The notes: generated from the letters alone by a model not told the origin. A stretch of 64,000 nt of DNA from Chrysiogenes arsenatis DSM 11915 (GCF_000469585.1 NZ_KI273144.1:108753-172752), one strand, 5' to 3'; shown: positions 37,477 through 47,161, counted from the stretch's first letter. Translations and numbers: made by a program.

Positions 37477-38355
37477 ATGAAACGGATACTTCTCTCCTCG
37501 ACCCTCGTCGCCGCACTCTTGCTTGGTGGTTGTGCCACAAAAGATGACGTACGGACATTGCAAAATCAAATCGCCTTCTTAAACCAAAAACTCGAAAAAA
37601 CCTCTACCGAGAGCCAAGCGAAACTCCAAGGCATACAACAAGATCAAGAACGACTCCGCCCGACCATTACCCGTTCACAGCTTGACATTTCCCTTCGCAT
37701 AGAACAAATCGAACGCGAAGTAGCCAATTTAACGAACGCCCTTGAAACGAATGCGCGTCAATCGACCACCGCAACCAACAGCTTGACGCGACAACTGGAA
37801 ACGCAGAACACCGAACTCCGTGCCGAAATCGCCACTCAAATCAAACAGAGCCACGACCAGCAAACCCTGCGCCTCAATGCAATTGCCGACTCGCTTGAAG
37901 CGCTCCGTATCGCTCAAGCCAGCCGACCAGCGCCAGCAGTCGCATCGCCATCTACCGCCGCAGCAACCAAAACCCCTAGCAAGCAAGCCACAGACGAAAA
38001 ACCATATGACTACGCCCGCCGCCTTTATCGCGAAAATAAACACTCGCAACTCAAACAGGAATATGCTCAAATTTACGCCTCCGCTCCGGCAGGAGAAAAA
38101 CCTGGCATCATGTATTGGTATGGCTCATCCGTACTCACGCTGAACGAATTTCGCGACGCCGCGCTGATTTTTGACGACTTAATCAAAAAATATCCCAGCC
38201 ACTGGAGCGTTCCCTTTTCCTTACTGAAGCAGGGGCATGCCTTCCGCGGGTTAGGCGACAATAAAAGCGCCGAACTCTTCTATCGGCGCGTCCTCGCACA
38301 GCATGGCTCCAGCGACGCCGCAAAGCACGCTAAAACCGCACTGGAACAGAAATAA
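37477..38355 (+). CDS. cpoB: CpoB/YbgF-like Tol-Pal coordinator, lipoprotein form
   Basis: A 292-residue protein of the YbgF/CpoB type, which links Tol-Pal function to peptidoglycan synthesis. The N-terminal signal ends in lipobox LLGGC (Cys about 19), so this version is a lipoprotein rather than the soluble periplasmic protein of E. coli. A coiled-coil covers about 25-150 (repeated heptads around LQNQIAFLNQKLEKT). A low-complexity linker follows, then TPR-type repeats at about 165-290 (FDDLIKKYPSHWSVPFSLLKQG). ATG 37477 has AAAGGG upstream. Confidence 0.85.
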   Translation: MKRILLSSTLVAALLLGGCATKDDVRTLQNQIAFLNQKLEKTSTESQAKLQGIQQDQERLRPTITRSQLDISLRIEQIEREVANLTNALETNARQSTTATNSLTRQLETQNTELRAEIATQIKQSHDQQTLRLNAIADSLEALRIAQASRPAPAVASPSTAAATKTPSKQATDEKPYDYARRLYRENKHSQLKQEYAQIYASAPAGEKPGIMYWYGSSVLTLNEFRDAALIFDDLIKKYPSHWSVPFSLLKQGHAFRGLGDNKSAELFYRRVLAQHGSSDAAKHAKTALEQK

Positions 38356-38410
38356 GGTCGAGTTTTTTCGCGACCGCACACACAACCACTCCATTTACGA
38401 AGGACACGAA

Positions 38411-39391
38411 ATGCAAAAAGTTCTGAGCGGCATGCGCCCTACCGGACGGCTCCACCTTGGAAATTACTTTGGCGCCCTTGCCAACTGGGTCGACCTGCAA
38501 AACCAAGGGTATCACTGCCATTTCTTTGTGGCAGACTGGCATGCCATAACCACCAAGCATGACGAAACCGGCACCATTCGCCAAAACTCCCTTGAAATGG
38601 CGAAAGATTGGATTGCTGCCGGACTTGATCCACAAAAATCCGTGCTCTTTGTACAGTCGCTCGTGAAACAGCATGCCGAACTCTTTACGCTGCTGGCGAT
38701 GATCACCCCAGTCGGATGGCTTGAGCGGTGCCCCACGTATAAAGAGCAAAAAGAACAACTCGGCGAAAGCAAAACCGCCCACCTCGGCTTTCTGGGTTAC
38801 CCCGTCTTGCAAGCCGCCGATATCGTACTCTATGACGCCGACTTTGTCCCCGTTGGCGAAGACCAATTGCCGCACCTTGAAATTACGCGCGAAATTGTGC
38901 GCCGCTTTAACTTTATGTACGGCGAAACGCTCGTCGAACCACAAGCAAAACTGACGCAGGCACCAAAACTGACCGGAACCGATGGACGGAAGATGAGTAA
39001 GTCGTACGATAACTTCGTCGAACTTGCCGAAACCTCCGAGTCACTCTGGCAAAAAATTCGCAATATGATTACCGACCCAGCGCGCGTCCGGCGCAACGAT
39101 CCCGGCAATCCCACTATTTGCTCCGTTTACGACTTCCATAAACTGTTCAGCAGTGCCGATGATCGTGCGCTGATTCAAACCGGCTGCACCACCGGATCAA
39201 TGGGCTGCATGGACTGCAAAAAACTCCTCCGCGAACGGATGGATGCCTTTTTTGAACCGATGCGTGAACGGCGCGCTCAACTACACGATGACGATGTGCT
39301 GCACATCCTGCACGAAGGGTCACGCCGTGCCGCCGAGCACGCCGAAACCGTCATGCGCCGCGTCCGCCATCACATGAATCTGGATATTTAG
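38411..39391 (+). CDS. trpS: Tryptophanyl-tRNA synthetase
   Basis: Class I synthetase charging tRNA-Trp. The 326 residues fit bacterial TrpRS. The HIGH-like motif is RLHLGNYFG near residues 14-22, and the second signature is GRKMSKS. MRPTGRLHLGNY and CPTYKEQKEQLG are typical of the bacterial form. ATG 38411 is chosen because AAGGACAC lies upstream and longer starts overlap cpoB. scpA follows one base after the stop. Confidence 0.97.
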   Translation: MQKVLSGMRPTGRLHLGNYFGALANWVDLQNQGYHCHFFVADWHAITTKHDETGTIRQNSLEMAKDWIAAGLDPQKSVLFVQSLVKQHAELFTLLAMITPVGWLERCPTYKEQKEQLGESKTAHLGFLGYPVLQAADIVLYDADFVPVGEDQLPHLEITREIVRRFNFMYGETLVEPQAKLTQAPKLTGTDGRKMSKSYDNFVELAETSESLWQKIRNMITDPARVRRNDPGNPTICSVYDFHKLFSSADDRALIQTGCTTGSMGCMDCKKLLRERMDAFFEPMRERRAQLHDDDVLHILHEGSRRAAEHAETVMRRVRHHMNLDI

Positions 39392-39392
39392 C

Positions 39393-40085
39393 ATGTATCA
39401 AATCCGGATCAAGGATTTCGAAGGGCCAATGGATCTTCTGCTGCACTTGATCTATAAAAATGAACTCGACATCAGCGAAATTAGCGTCAGCGCCATTGCT
39501 TCCGAATACCTGAGCTACGTCGAACAGATCGAAGCAGAATCACTCGATGTGGCCGGAGAATTTTTGGTCATGGCCGCCACGCTCGCCCTGATAAAAAGCA
39601 AAAGCCTTTTGCCGGGCGCTGCTGGAAGCCCCGACGATCCTCGCATAGAACTCGTACAAAAACTGCGTGAATACAAGAAATATCGCGAACTCTCCCTCAC
39701 GATGGGGAGCATGGAAGAGGACGGCGAGTTTATCCTGCCGCGTGGCATTGCGCTGGAAGTGACTGAAGACGTTGAGACAGACATCGATTTCGAAGGTGGG
39801 CTCTACGACCTGGCACAAGCGTACGTCGGGTTGCTCGCGATGCTAAAACTCCGCAAAAACCACGAAATCACCATCTCCAGCATCAACATCATGGAACAAA
39901 TGGAAAAAATCTTTGCCTATATTGTTCAAGTTAAACGGGTTGATTTTATGGCACTCTGCTCACTCTGCCTCAGCCGACTCGAAATGGTGGTCAGTTTTGT
40001 GGGACTTTTGGAACTTACCCGCCTCGGAAGAATCACGCTTGAAGCAGAAGAAGGACGGCTCATCGCATGTCATCGCAACAGCTGA
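39393..40085 (+). CDS. scpA: Segregation and condensation protein A
   Basis: Kleisin subunit of the SMC-ScpAB condensin-like complex. The 230 residues are full length, with the family start IRIKDFEGPMDLLLHLIYKN, FLVMAATLALIKSKSLLP (about 52-69) and a C-terminal winged helix with FVGLLELTRLGRITLEAEEG. It overlaps scpB by 19 bp. Confidence 0.97.
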   Translation: MYQIRIKDFEGPMDLLLHLIYKNELDISEISVSAIASEYLSYVEQIEAESLDVAGEFLVMAATLALIKSKSLLPGAAGSPDDPRIELVQKLREYKKYRELSLTMGSMEEDGEFILPRGIALEVTEDVETDIDFEGGLYDLAQAYVGLLAMLKLRKNHEITISSINIMEQMEKIFAYIVQVKRVDFMALCSLCLSRLEMVVSFVGLLELTRLGRITLEAEEGRLIACHRNS

Positions 40086-40654
40086 CCCCAGAAGAAACCC
40101 CTCAAGCATTGCCGGAAAAACATCGCGACGTTCTCGCTTTTGTTGAAGCCGCTCTGTTTGCTGCCGAAGAACCCCTGACTCCAGCACGCATCAGCCGTAT
40201 CATTGACATGCCCGGCATTGGCGAAGGGACGGTTTCGGGTGCCATTCAGCACCTTAAAGCGAAATTCACGCATGGCATAACACTCAACGAGGCCGACGGC
40301 GCCTACTACTTTGGCACAACGAAAGAATCAGGTCGGGTCGTCAGTAAAGTACTTCTTGGATCACGCCGTTCCCGCTCTTCACGAGCACTGCTCGAAACAC
40401 TAGCGATTATTGCGTATAACCAACCCGCTACCAAGAGCGATGTCGAAGCGATCCGCGGCGTCGACAGCACTTCACCCGTCAAACGGCTGCTGGACAAAGG
40501 GTTGATTGCTATCGCCGGACGACGCGAAAGCGCCGGAAAGCCTTTTTTGTACACCACAACACGCAAATTTTTGCAAACCTTTGGCATCAACAATATCGGC
40601 GAACTTCCCATCCCCGGCGATGAAAGCGAAGTTTTTGCACAAGACGAAGAATAA
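40067..40654 (+). CDS. scpB: Segregation and condensation protein B
   Basis: Winged-helix dimer partner of ScpA in the SMC complex. The 195 residues show VEAALFAAEEPLTPARIS, RSSRALLETLAIIAYNQPATKSDVEAIRG (given here only as family landmarks) and a C-terminal FLQTFGINNIGELP. Overlap with scpA indicates translational coupling. Confidence 0.96.
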   Translation: MSSQQLTPEETPQALPEKHRDVLAFVEAALFAAEEPLTPARISRIIDMPGIGEGTVSGAIQHLKAKFTHGITLNEADGAYYFGTTKESGRVVSKVLLGSRRSRSSRALLETLAIIAYNQPATKSDVEAIRGVDSTSPVKRLLDKGLIAIAGRRESAGKPFLYTTTRKFLQTFGINNIGELPIPGDESEVFAQDEE

Positions 40655-40674
40655 GAAAGAAGGATCTCCACTCT

Positions 40675-43326
40675 ATGAAAAAGCGCTTCGCTCTGCGTAA
40701 AGAAAGCTTTTTGATTGCCATTGCCGTTGCCGCCTTAACCATTGCCTTTTGGGCACTCCTCAACCGCCCCGAACCAGAACCACCATGGCCGCCAACGATA
40801 CAGGGATTCTCTTTTGCCCCTTTTCATGCCGACCAATCAGGGATCGATCAAACCTACCCGACACTCGAACAAATTGATGCGGACTTGGCACTGCTTGCCG
40901 GACGAACACATGCCGTGCGCACATATTCCGTCGATGGAACGCTTGGTGCCATCCCATATCTGGCGAAAAAACACAACATCAACGTCGCGCTGGGCGCGTG
41001 GATTGGCGATAATCACGACTCTAACGAAAAAGAAATCAACACCTTACTTGCCATCACGAAAACCGCAAAAACCATTGTCCGCCTTGTTATCGGCAACGAA
41101 GTGGTGCTGCGCGGTGATATCCCCGTCCCTGAACTTATCGACTATATCAAACGGGTAAAAAGCGAGACCGATCTGCGTGTCAGCACCGCTGAACCGTGGC
41201 ACGTCTGGGTATCGCACCCTGAACTTGTCCCGCATGTCGACTACCTCGCCGTCCACATGCTCCCTTACTGGGAAGGGATCGACCATGAGCGCGCTGTGGA
41301 GTACGTTGTAGAAAAAATCGACCTGCTCAAGTCACTCTATCCCGATAAACCCATAGTCATTGCCGAGGTTGGCTGGCCAAGCAATGGGCGCACGCGCCTT
41401 TCCGCCGTCGCATCTCCCGCCAATGAAGCAACCTTCCTGCGCCGCTTCCTGACTCGTGCCAAAGAAGAAAATTATACCTACTACATTATGGAAGCATTCG
41501 ACCAGCCGTGGAAGCGCGTCAATGAAGGATCGGTTGGAGCCTACTGGGGCGTATATGACGTTCATCGCCAACCAAAATTTACCTTTACCGAACCGATTGT
41601 CAAAATTCCGGACTGGCCGCTGCTGGCTGCAATTTCGGTCGTCGTCGCACTGATCACCTTTGCCCTGCTGCTGATCGACTCGCAGCGACTGACGCCGCGT
41701 GGCCGTGGCTTCCTCGCAATTATCGCTTACAGCGCCGCCACTGCCGCAGTGTGGGTCATTTACGACTACATGAACCAATACCTGACCACCACCAGCATTA
41801 TCGTCGGCATTCTGCTGACGCTCGGGATGATCGGCGTTATCGTTGTCCTGCTGGCCGAAGCACACGAGTGGGCCGAATCGCTCTGGGTGCGCGAATACCG
41901 TCGCCTGTTCACACCAGAAACCGTTCCAGACGACCAATTACCGATGGTTTCCATCCACGTTCCCGCCTACAACGAACCGCCGGACATGATGATCGAAACG
42001 CTGAACGCCCTCGCCGCGCTGGATTACCCACGCTACGAAGTCATCGTCATTGATAACAACACTAAAAACCGAGCCGTCTGGCAACCCGTTCAGGAGCACT
42101 GCGAGCGCCTAGGAGAGAAATTCCGCTTTTTCCATGAAGATCCGCTGGCAGGCTTTAAGGCCGGTGCGCTGAACTTTGCCATGAAGCAAACCGCGCCCGA
42201 AGCCGAAGTTATTGCCGTTATCGACTCCGACTATCAGGTCAGTGCTCGCTGGCTACGCGACCTTGTGCCCCAGTTTGCCAACCCGAAAATTTCGATTGTC
42301 CAAGCACCGCAGGACTACCGCGATGCCCACGAAAACGCCTTTAAATCGATGGCATACGCCGAATATCGTGGCTTTTTCTATATCGGCATGATTACCCGCA
42401 ACGAACGCAATGCCATTATCCAGCACGGCACCATGACGATGGTGCGCCGCTCAACCCTTGAAGAAGTGAACGGGTGGGCGGAATGGTGCATTACCGAAGA
42501 TGCGGAACTGGGACTGCGTATTTTTGAACGGGGTGAAGAGGCAACCTATATCCCCCAAAGCTACGGACGCGGCCTGATGCCCGATACCTTTATCGACTAC
42601 AAAAAACAACGCTTCCGCTGGGCGTATGGCGCCGTGCAGATTATGCGCCGCCACACTGCCAGCCTGCTGCGTGGCGGATCGAAAGGCGAACTGAGCTATG
42701 GCCAGCGCTACCACTTCCTCGCGGGCTGGCTCCCGTGGATGGCCGACGGCATCAACCTGCTCTTTAACCTCGCGGCGCTGTGCTGGTCGCTTGCCATGCT
42801 GATTGCGCCTACCAAAATCGACCCGCCCCTGCTGGTGTTTTCGCTCCTGCCACTGGCGCTGTTCGTCTTTAAGATCGGTAAACTCTTTTACCTCTACCGC
42901 ACTCGCGTTGGTGCCACCTTCTTACAGACCATGGCCGCCGCCCTTTCAGGACTGGCACTGACGCATACCATCGGGCTGGCTATTCTCAAAGGATTCACCA
43001 CCAGCGGTATGCCGTTTATCCGCACGCCGAAGCAGGCAAAATCGCAACCACTGCTCGGTGCCCTGCAGGCCGCGCGCGAAGAAACACTGCTGATGCTGGC
43101 ACTCTGCCTCTGTGCCGCAGCTGTTTTACTGCAACTCGGCACCGATACACTTGATCTGGTCGTCTGGTCAGCCGTGCTGCTCTTGCAGGCCATACCGTAC
43201 AGCGCCTCACTGGTAGTTTCCATCATCAGCGCCTTCCCGTGGCTCCCAGCACGGCTGATCGGCGAAACCGGCAGCATGAAAGAAGCAGCCAAAAGCGTCC
43301 TTGAACCATCATCAGAGCAACGCTGA
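40675..43326 (+). CDS. GH17-GT2 fusion, probable beta-1,3-glucan synthase
   Basis: An 883-residue membrane protein in three parts. After an N-terminal TM anchor (about 12-28) comes a GH17-like domain (about 40-300) with VIGNEVVLRG and IVIAEVGWPSNG, equivalent to the GH17 acid/base and nucleophile glutamates. TM helices follow at about 320-400. A GT2 domain (about 420-660) has IHVPAYNEPPDMM, the DxD motif IDSDYQV, TEDAELG and QRFRWAYGAVQIM (Q/RxxRW). Several C-terminal TM helices end the protein. GT2 enzymes of this layout make cyclic or linear beta-glucans. No pilZ or bcs partners are adjacent, and the exact linkage is not determined. Confidence 0.85.
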   Translation: MKKRFALRKESFLIAIAVAALTIAFWALLNRPEPEPPWPPTIQGFSFAPFHADQSGIDQTYPTLEQIDADLALLAGRTHAVRTYSVDGTLGAIPYLAKKHNINVALGAWIGDNHDSNEKEINTLLAITKTAKTIVRLVIGNEVVLRGDIPVPELIDYIKRVKSETDLRVSTAEPWHVWVSHPELVPHVDYLAVHMLPYWEGIDHERAVEYVVEKIDLLKSLYPDKPIVIAEVGWPSNGRTRLSAVASPANEATFLRRFLTRAKEENYTYYIMEAFDQPWKRVNEGSVGAYWGVYDVHRQPKFTFTEPIVKIPDWPLLAAISVVVALITFALLLIDSQRLTPRGRGFLAIIAYSAATAAVWVIYDYMNQYLTTTSIIVGILLTLGMIGVIVVLLAEAHEWAESLWVREYRRLFTPETVPDDQLPMVSIHVPAYNEPPDMMIETLNALAALDYPRYEVIVIDNNTKNRAVWQPVQEHCERLGEKFRFFHEDPLAGFKAGALNFAMKQTAPEAEVIAVIDSDYQVSARWLRDLVPQFANPKISIVQAPQDYRDAHENAFKSMAYAEYRGFFYIGMITRNERNAIIQHGTMTMVRRSTLEEVNGWAEWCITEDAELGLRIFERGEEATYIPQSYGRGLMPDTFIDYKKQRFRWAYGAVQIMRRHTASLLRGGSKGELSYGQRYHFLAGWLPWMADGINLLFNLAALCWSLAMLIAPTKIDPPLLVFSLLPLALFVFKIGKLFYLYRTRVGATFLQTMAAALSGLALTHTIGLAILKGFTTSGMPFIRTPKQAKSQPLLGALQAAREETLLMLALCLCAAAVLLQLGTDTLDLVVWSAVLLLQAIPYSASLVVSIISAFPWLPARLIGETGSMKEAAKSVLEPSSEQR

Positions 43327-43340
43327 CAACCTGTCAAACA

Positions 43341-43376
43341 ACAAATCCCCGCACGGTATACCGTGCGGGGATTTGT
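43341..43376. terminator. Bidirectional terminator
   Basis: A perfect 18-bp palindrome (arms ACAAATCCCCGCACGGTA at 43341-43358 and its complement at 43359-43376) between two convergent genes. It is followed by TTGTTGTTT on the plus strand and lies in a suitable place to stop transcripts from both sides. Confidence 0.85.
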
Positions 43377-43415
43377 TGTTTCTATCTCATCGCGCAACAG
43401 GCGCGGTTGTAACCA

Positions 43416-44141
43416 TTATGCTGAAAGTGGCGCGACCTCAGTAGCTTCTTCTTTCTTCTCCAAAGCCGTGCGCTGCTGCGCCATCGCTTCCATCACCTGA
43501 TCCAGTACCGATTTCACCGAAAGCGACTTGCCAAAAGCGTTTTCCAGCGCTCGACCCAACATACCCTTAAAGCGGTTATTTTCTGTGCCGAGACGATCCT
43601 GACTGGTGCGTCCCTCTTCGGCAAAACGTTCCATCAACGGATGCTTTTTCTCCGCACCCACTTGGCTGCGCGTAGACTGGAGCGCTACCATTTTCGTCTC
43701 TTCCAGTTCCATGCGGAAAGAACCAAGCGAGTTCGCTTTGAATCCCATGATCTCGTTCAGATTCATCGGCTTGCCCGCAAAAAATTCATCGGCGGCTGCC
43801 CCCAACCTGCTGGTCAGTGCCTCAATTTCCTGCCGTTCTTCGTCGGAAAGATCGCCTTCCACTTCAAACGAAAACTCATGCCGCTGCGCTGTGTATTCAA
43901 GCGATCCCGATTTCTGATACGCACCACCGGCCATCGTGCCATTGGCCGAATAGGTTCCAAACGCACTCTGACTCTGGCGCGCCATGGTAATGGTCACGCG
44001 GTCGCCTTCTTTGGTTTGCACTTCTATTTTTGCCTTTTGATCAGACGCAACAAGACCACTCAGCGACTGGGAACTCCCCTGCTGCATGGCGGTATTGGGA
44101 TATTGGCGGGCATATGGATTGGATAGTGTTGAAAGCTCCAC
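43416..44141 (-). CDS. Conserved-looking protein of unknown function, 241 aa
   Basis: I do not recognise a named family. The 241-residue protein has no signal peptide or TM segment. It is polar and acidic, with VQTKEGDRVTITMARQSQ, FSFEVEGDLSDEERQEIEALTSRLG and FFAGKPMNLNEIMGF. The pattern (a beta-rich first half, then 'FxVEGxLxDEExxxI..L...A..FF.G') resembles uncharacterised proteins annotated as hypothetical in many motile proteobacteria. The C-terminus is helical (VKSVLDQVMEAMAQQRTALEKKEE). ATG 44141 is preceded by GGGAGG. It is convergent with the glucan synthase and isolated from the next minus-strand gene. Confidence 0.7.
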   Translation of the reverse strand: MELSTLSNPYARQYPNTAMQQGSSQSLSGLVASDQKAKIEVQTKEGDRVTITMARQSQSAFGTYSANGTMAGGAYQKSGSLEYTAQRHEFSFEVEGDLSDEERQEIEALTSRLGAAADEFFAGKPMNLNEIMGFKANSLGSFRMELEETKMVALQSTRSQVGAEKKHPLMERFAEEGRTSQDRLGTENNRFKGMLGRALENAFGKSLSVKSVLDQVMEAMAQQRTALEKKEEATEVAPLSA

Positions 44142-44205
44142 GGTTCACCTCCCTGTGATCCTGTAGTCAGGTATCGGCAGGGAGGCGCAAAAGCATAAGT
44201 AAAAA

Positions 44206-44955
44206 CTACTCGACCAGCACTCCGTTCAAATATTTCAGAATATCCGTCTTGATCGGCATAAAATAGATATCAAAACCACTGCGCCGCACGAACTCAAGCG
44301 CCTGCCGCGCAAACTGCTGGTTCCACTCCAAAGTGGGGGCAAACGAGCGCGGGAAGATGGCATTGTTGCGCGTTTCCCAATAAAAACGCGATTTTTCTGA
44401 CGTTACCGGCGAAACCCCCCAGAACACCGTCTGCCCCTGTAGTTGATCACCGTACATCTCCATCAGACGCAAATCAAAAAAGGGCTGTGTGAAAAACCCG
44501 TCCGCCCCGACATCAAGCTTGTGGCGAATATAATCGCGCTCCACCCGGAAACTGTTGCGGTACGGATCAATCGCTGCATACACCTTGATTTCAGGCGCTT
44601 CACGCTTGAATTTACGGATAATATCCACGCTGGTGGACGGGTAAATGACCCGCTCGTGATTCTGCGGCGGATCGCCCGCAATCACCAACACTTCGCCAAT
44701 CTCATGCGCGCGCAGATAGTCGATCATGTGCAGCGGATTGTACGGGTGCATATCAATAGCGCGAATATGGGCAATCGTTTGCGGGAACCACTGCCGTGCA
44801 ATCGCGCACCCTTCCCAACTGCGAATATCAAAGCGAAGCAGATCGGGAATGTTGATCGCCGTGATATGGGGAAAATTCTGCTGAATCTGCTGCAATTCAA
44901 GCTCCAGCGCCTCGCGCGTGCGAGGAACCAGTTCAATAGCAATACGGGTGGTCAT
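44206..44955 (-). CDS. Methylenetetrahydrofolate reductase-like protein (MetF family)
   Basis: A 249-residue TIM-barrel protein of the methylenetetrahydrofolate reductase family. It has the folate/FAD-type landmarks EVLVIAGDPPQ, KLDVGADGFFTQPFFD and WGVSPVTSEKSRFYWE. It is shorter than E. coli MetF (296 aa), lacks part of the N-terminal region, and is probably a member of the smaller MTHFR-like group whose role is less certain. Its start overlaps the tatD stop by 4 bp. Confidence 0.78.
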   Translation of the reverse strand: MTTRIAIELVPRTREALELELQQIQQNFPHITAINIPDLLRFDIRSWEGCAIARQWFPQTIAHIRAIDMHPYNPLHMIDYLRAHEIGEVLVIAGDPPQNHERVIYPSTSVDIIRKFKREAPEIKVYAAIDPYRNSFRVERDYIRHKLDVGADGFFTQPFFDLRLMEMYGDQLQGQTVFWGVSPVTSEKSRFYWETRNNAIFPRSFAPTLEWNQQFARQALEFVRRSGFDIYFMPIKTDILKYLNGVLVE

Positions 44956-45725
44956 AGGGCAAACAGCCTCCGGGCATTTTCGTTAATCTGGGCGCAGCAG
45001 GTGGCAAGATCAATCCCTTTAATATCAGCCAACGCCTGATAAATGTGTGGCATATACGCGGATTGATTCTCTTTGCCGCGGTGCGGCACCGGCGACAGGT
45101 AGGGCGCATCAGTTTCCAGCACAATCCGGTCAAGCGGAACAAAACGCGCCGCCTCGCGCAGGGCATCGATCTTTTTCGGAAACGTGATAATCCCCGGGAA
45201 AGAGATATAAAAACCAAGGTCAAGATAGGCCGCCGCCTCATCCTTCGTACCCGTAAAACAGTGGATAACCCCGCGCGCCTTGGTACGACGCAATGTGTCC
45301 ACCGTATCCGCCCACGCTTCACGGCTGTGAACAATCAGCGGGAGATTTTCGCGCTGCGACAGAGCAATATGCGCTTCAAACGACGCCTGCTGCGCTTCCT
45401 TGGTTTCCGTCGTCCAGTAGTAATCCAAACCCGTTTCGCCAACGGCCACCGCCTTCGGATGGGCGCACAAAGGGGCAACCAATGCCAGATCCGCCTGAAC
45501 CTGCGCGATGCTTTTACATTCCGAAGGATGAATGCCGACCGCAAAAAACACTTCCGCCCACTGATCAGCACAATCACGGTTGGTAAAATTATCCACCGTG
45601 TCCGTGCCGATAGTGATAATCGTCGTCACGCCATGTTCGATGGCAGTAGCAATGCGCGCCGCCGGAGTGGCCGCGTAGTTGTAATCTTTCAAAAGCAAAT
45701 GTGTGTGAATATCGATGTAGTTCAT
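44952..45725 (-). CDS. tatD: TatD family metal-dependent hydrolase
   Basis: A 257-residue TIM-barrel amidohydrolase-type DNase or hydrolase. It has the metal-binding IDIHTHL at the N-terminus, AVGETGLDYYW with the metal-ligand Glu, LIVHSREAW, GVIHCFTGTKDEA and LETDAPYLSP. ATG 45725 is chosen because it begins directly at the HxH motif; the in-frame ATG at 45743 is possible and no strong ribosome site separates them. It is coupled to the MTHFR-like gene. Confidence 0.92.
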   Translation of the reverse strand: MNYIDIHTHLLLKDYNYAATPAARIATAIEHGVTTIITIGTDTVDNFTNRDCADQWAEVFFAVGIHPSECKSIAQVQADLALVAPLCAHPKAVAVGETGLDYYWTTETKEAQQASFEAHIALSQRENLPLIVHSREAWADTVDTLRRTKARGVIHCFTGTKDEAAAYLDLGFYISFPGIITFPKKIDALREAARFVPLDRIVLETDAPYLSPVPHRGKENQSAYMPHIYQALADIKGIDLATCCAQINENARRLFAL

Positions 45726-45838
45726 AGATGAGAAACAGCCCATTGATCTTTCTATACGTATACTGCACGGGTGCCAATACCACGCAGCGTGTGAATATTT
45801 CACTTTTTCCCCAAAGAATCAATACGCCAGCGCACAAT

Positions 45839-47161
45839 TCAACTCAGCAAGTGCCTTCTTGCCGCATGCGCCGTGTAATAAAGCGGATAAACCAGATGCC
45901 GCGTTTCCTGTAGCAGCGAGCCTTGTGTGCCAGTCAGTTTGATGGTCTTCGTCGGATTACATTTTTCGATATACGATTGGAGCGATTTCGCCCGAGTACG
46001 CGTACCGCTTTTCACTTCCAGCGGGATAACATTTCCGGCCTGATCCGTAGCGATAAATTCAATCTCTGCCCTGGCGTCGTTCCAGGAAAAAGTCGGGTCA
46101 ATCCCCATCGCCACCAGTTCTTGCTGTACAAAGTTTTCTGCAACATAGCCCTTATATTCATATTTCTGCTGCTTAATTTCTTTGTAACTTATGCCCAGCA
46201 TGTGATTCAACACACCAACATCCATCAAAAACAACTTCACCATATTTTCTTTTCTGTAAGGCATCAATGGGCTGCGGGGATGACCTTCGACGGGGTAATT
46301 TTTCAGCACAAGGCGGCACTTTTCAAGCCAAGTAATTCCGCTTTCAAGCTCCTGATAACGGGATTTACGCTCATGGACATTTTTAAACTTGAACCGCTTG
46401 ACCGACTCATCCACCACCGCAGCAAGCTGCGATGGAACCGCCCTGAAAACAGATTCAATCAAACCCGCATCCACTTTTCCAGAATACTTGCCAAAATCCC
46501 GCACATACCCCGACACCAAATCCGCATGAATGCGCGTGACGGCTTTGACACGCTCGACAATGCTTTGATCCGCCATTTGAAACCAAGTGCTCACCGCTTC
46601 CGGCATACCACCCGTAAAATAATAATCCGTCAACATATCAAATAGCTTCGTATGCGCGGCCGCAGAGTTGACCTCGTTGTCATACGCTTTGAGCAGCACT
46701 GGCTCATTGGCGGCCACCAAAAACTCGCGAAACGTCAGCGGACGCAAATTGTACTGCTCAACTTTACCAACAGGAAAGGTGTTCAATAACCCAATATTAG
46801 AACCACTCGCAGCAAGAAACAGGTGTGGTGCCTGTTCGGCAAAATATTTCAAAGAAGTAACCGCACGCGGGCACTCCCCTATTTCATCAAAAATCAACAA
46901 ATCGGTTTGCGGATGGAACACCTGACCGGTCAGCAACTCGATATTTGACAGCACCTCTTCTGGCGTAAGCGAGCCAGCAAAAGCCTGCGCCATGTCCGGA
47001 GACTCCAGAAAATCAATCCGCAAAACCCGCTCAAAACTTTGCCCCAGTAACGTCTGCAACAAATACGTTTTTCCCGTCTGCCTGGCACCATCGACAAGCA
47101 AAGGCTTTCGCTCGTTTTTCGCTTTCCAACCAAGTAATTCCGACAGCAATGCACGTTCCAC
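45839..47161 (-). CDS. AAA ATPase with DUF4143 domain
   Basis: A 440-residue P-loop ATPase of the AAA_14/DUF4143 group. Walker A is DGARQTGKT (about 24-32) and Walker B is LLIFDEIGECP. A sensor-like segment FLAASGSNIGLL and the arginine-bearing PLTFREFL follow; the DUF4143 domain covers about 200-400 and contains IEFIATDQAGNVIPLEVKSGTR, a restriction-endonuclease-like PD-(D/E)xK-type fold region. The start is GTG with GGGAGGG upstream. These genes are common in the mobile part of genomes and their role is unknown. A terminal location in the accessory patch fits. Confidence 0.85.
   Translation of the reverse strand: MERALLSELLGWKAKNERKPLLVDGARQTGKTYLLQTLLGQSFERVLRIDFLESPDMAQAFAGSLTPEEVLSNIELLTGQVFHPQTDLLIFDEIGECPRAVTSLKYFAEQAPHLFLAASGSNIGLLNTFPVGKVEQYNLRPLTFREFLVAANEPVLLKAYDNEVNSAAAHTKLFDMLTDYYFTGGMPEAVSTWFQMADQSIVERVKAVTRIHADLVSGYVRDFGKYSGKVDAGLIESVFRAVPSQLAAVVDESVKRFKFKNVHERKSRYQELESGITWLEKCRLVLKNYPVEGHPRSPLMPYRKENMVKLFLMDVGVLNHMLGISYKEIKQQKYEYKGYVAENFVQQELVAMGIDPTFSWNDARAEIEFIATDQAGNVIPLEVKSGTRTRAKSLQSYIEKCNPTKTIKLTGTQGSLLQETRHLVYPLYYTAHAARRHLLS

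Noticed and set aside
45045-45731. Plus-strand open frame of 228 codons over tatD.
   Set aside because: Antisense to TatD, which has all metal-binding motifs; composition is Arg-rich as expected for a shadow frame.
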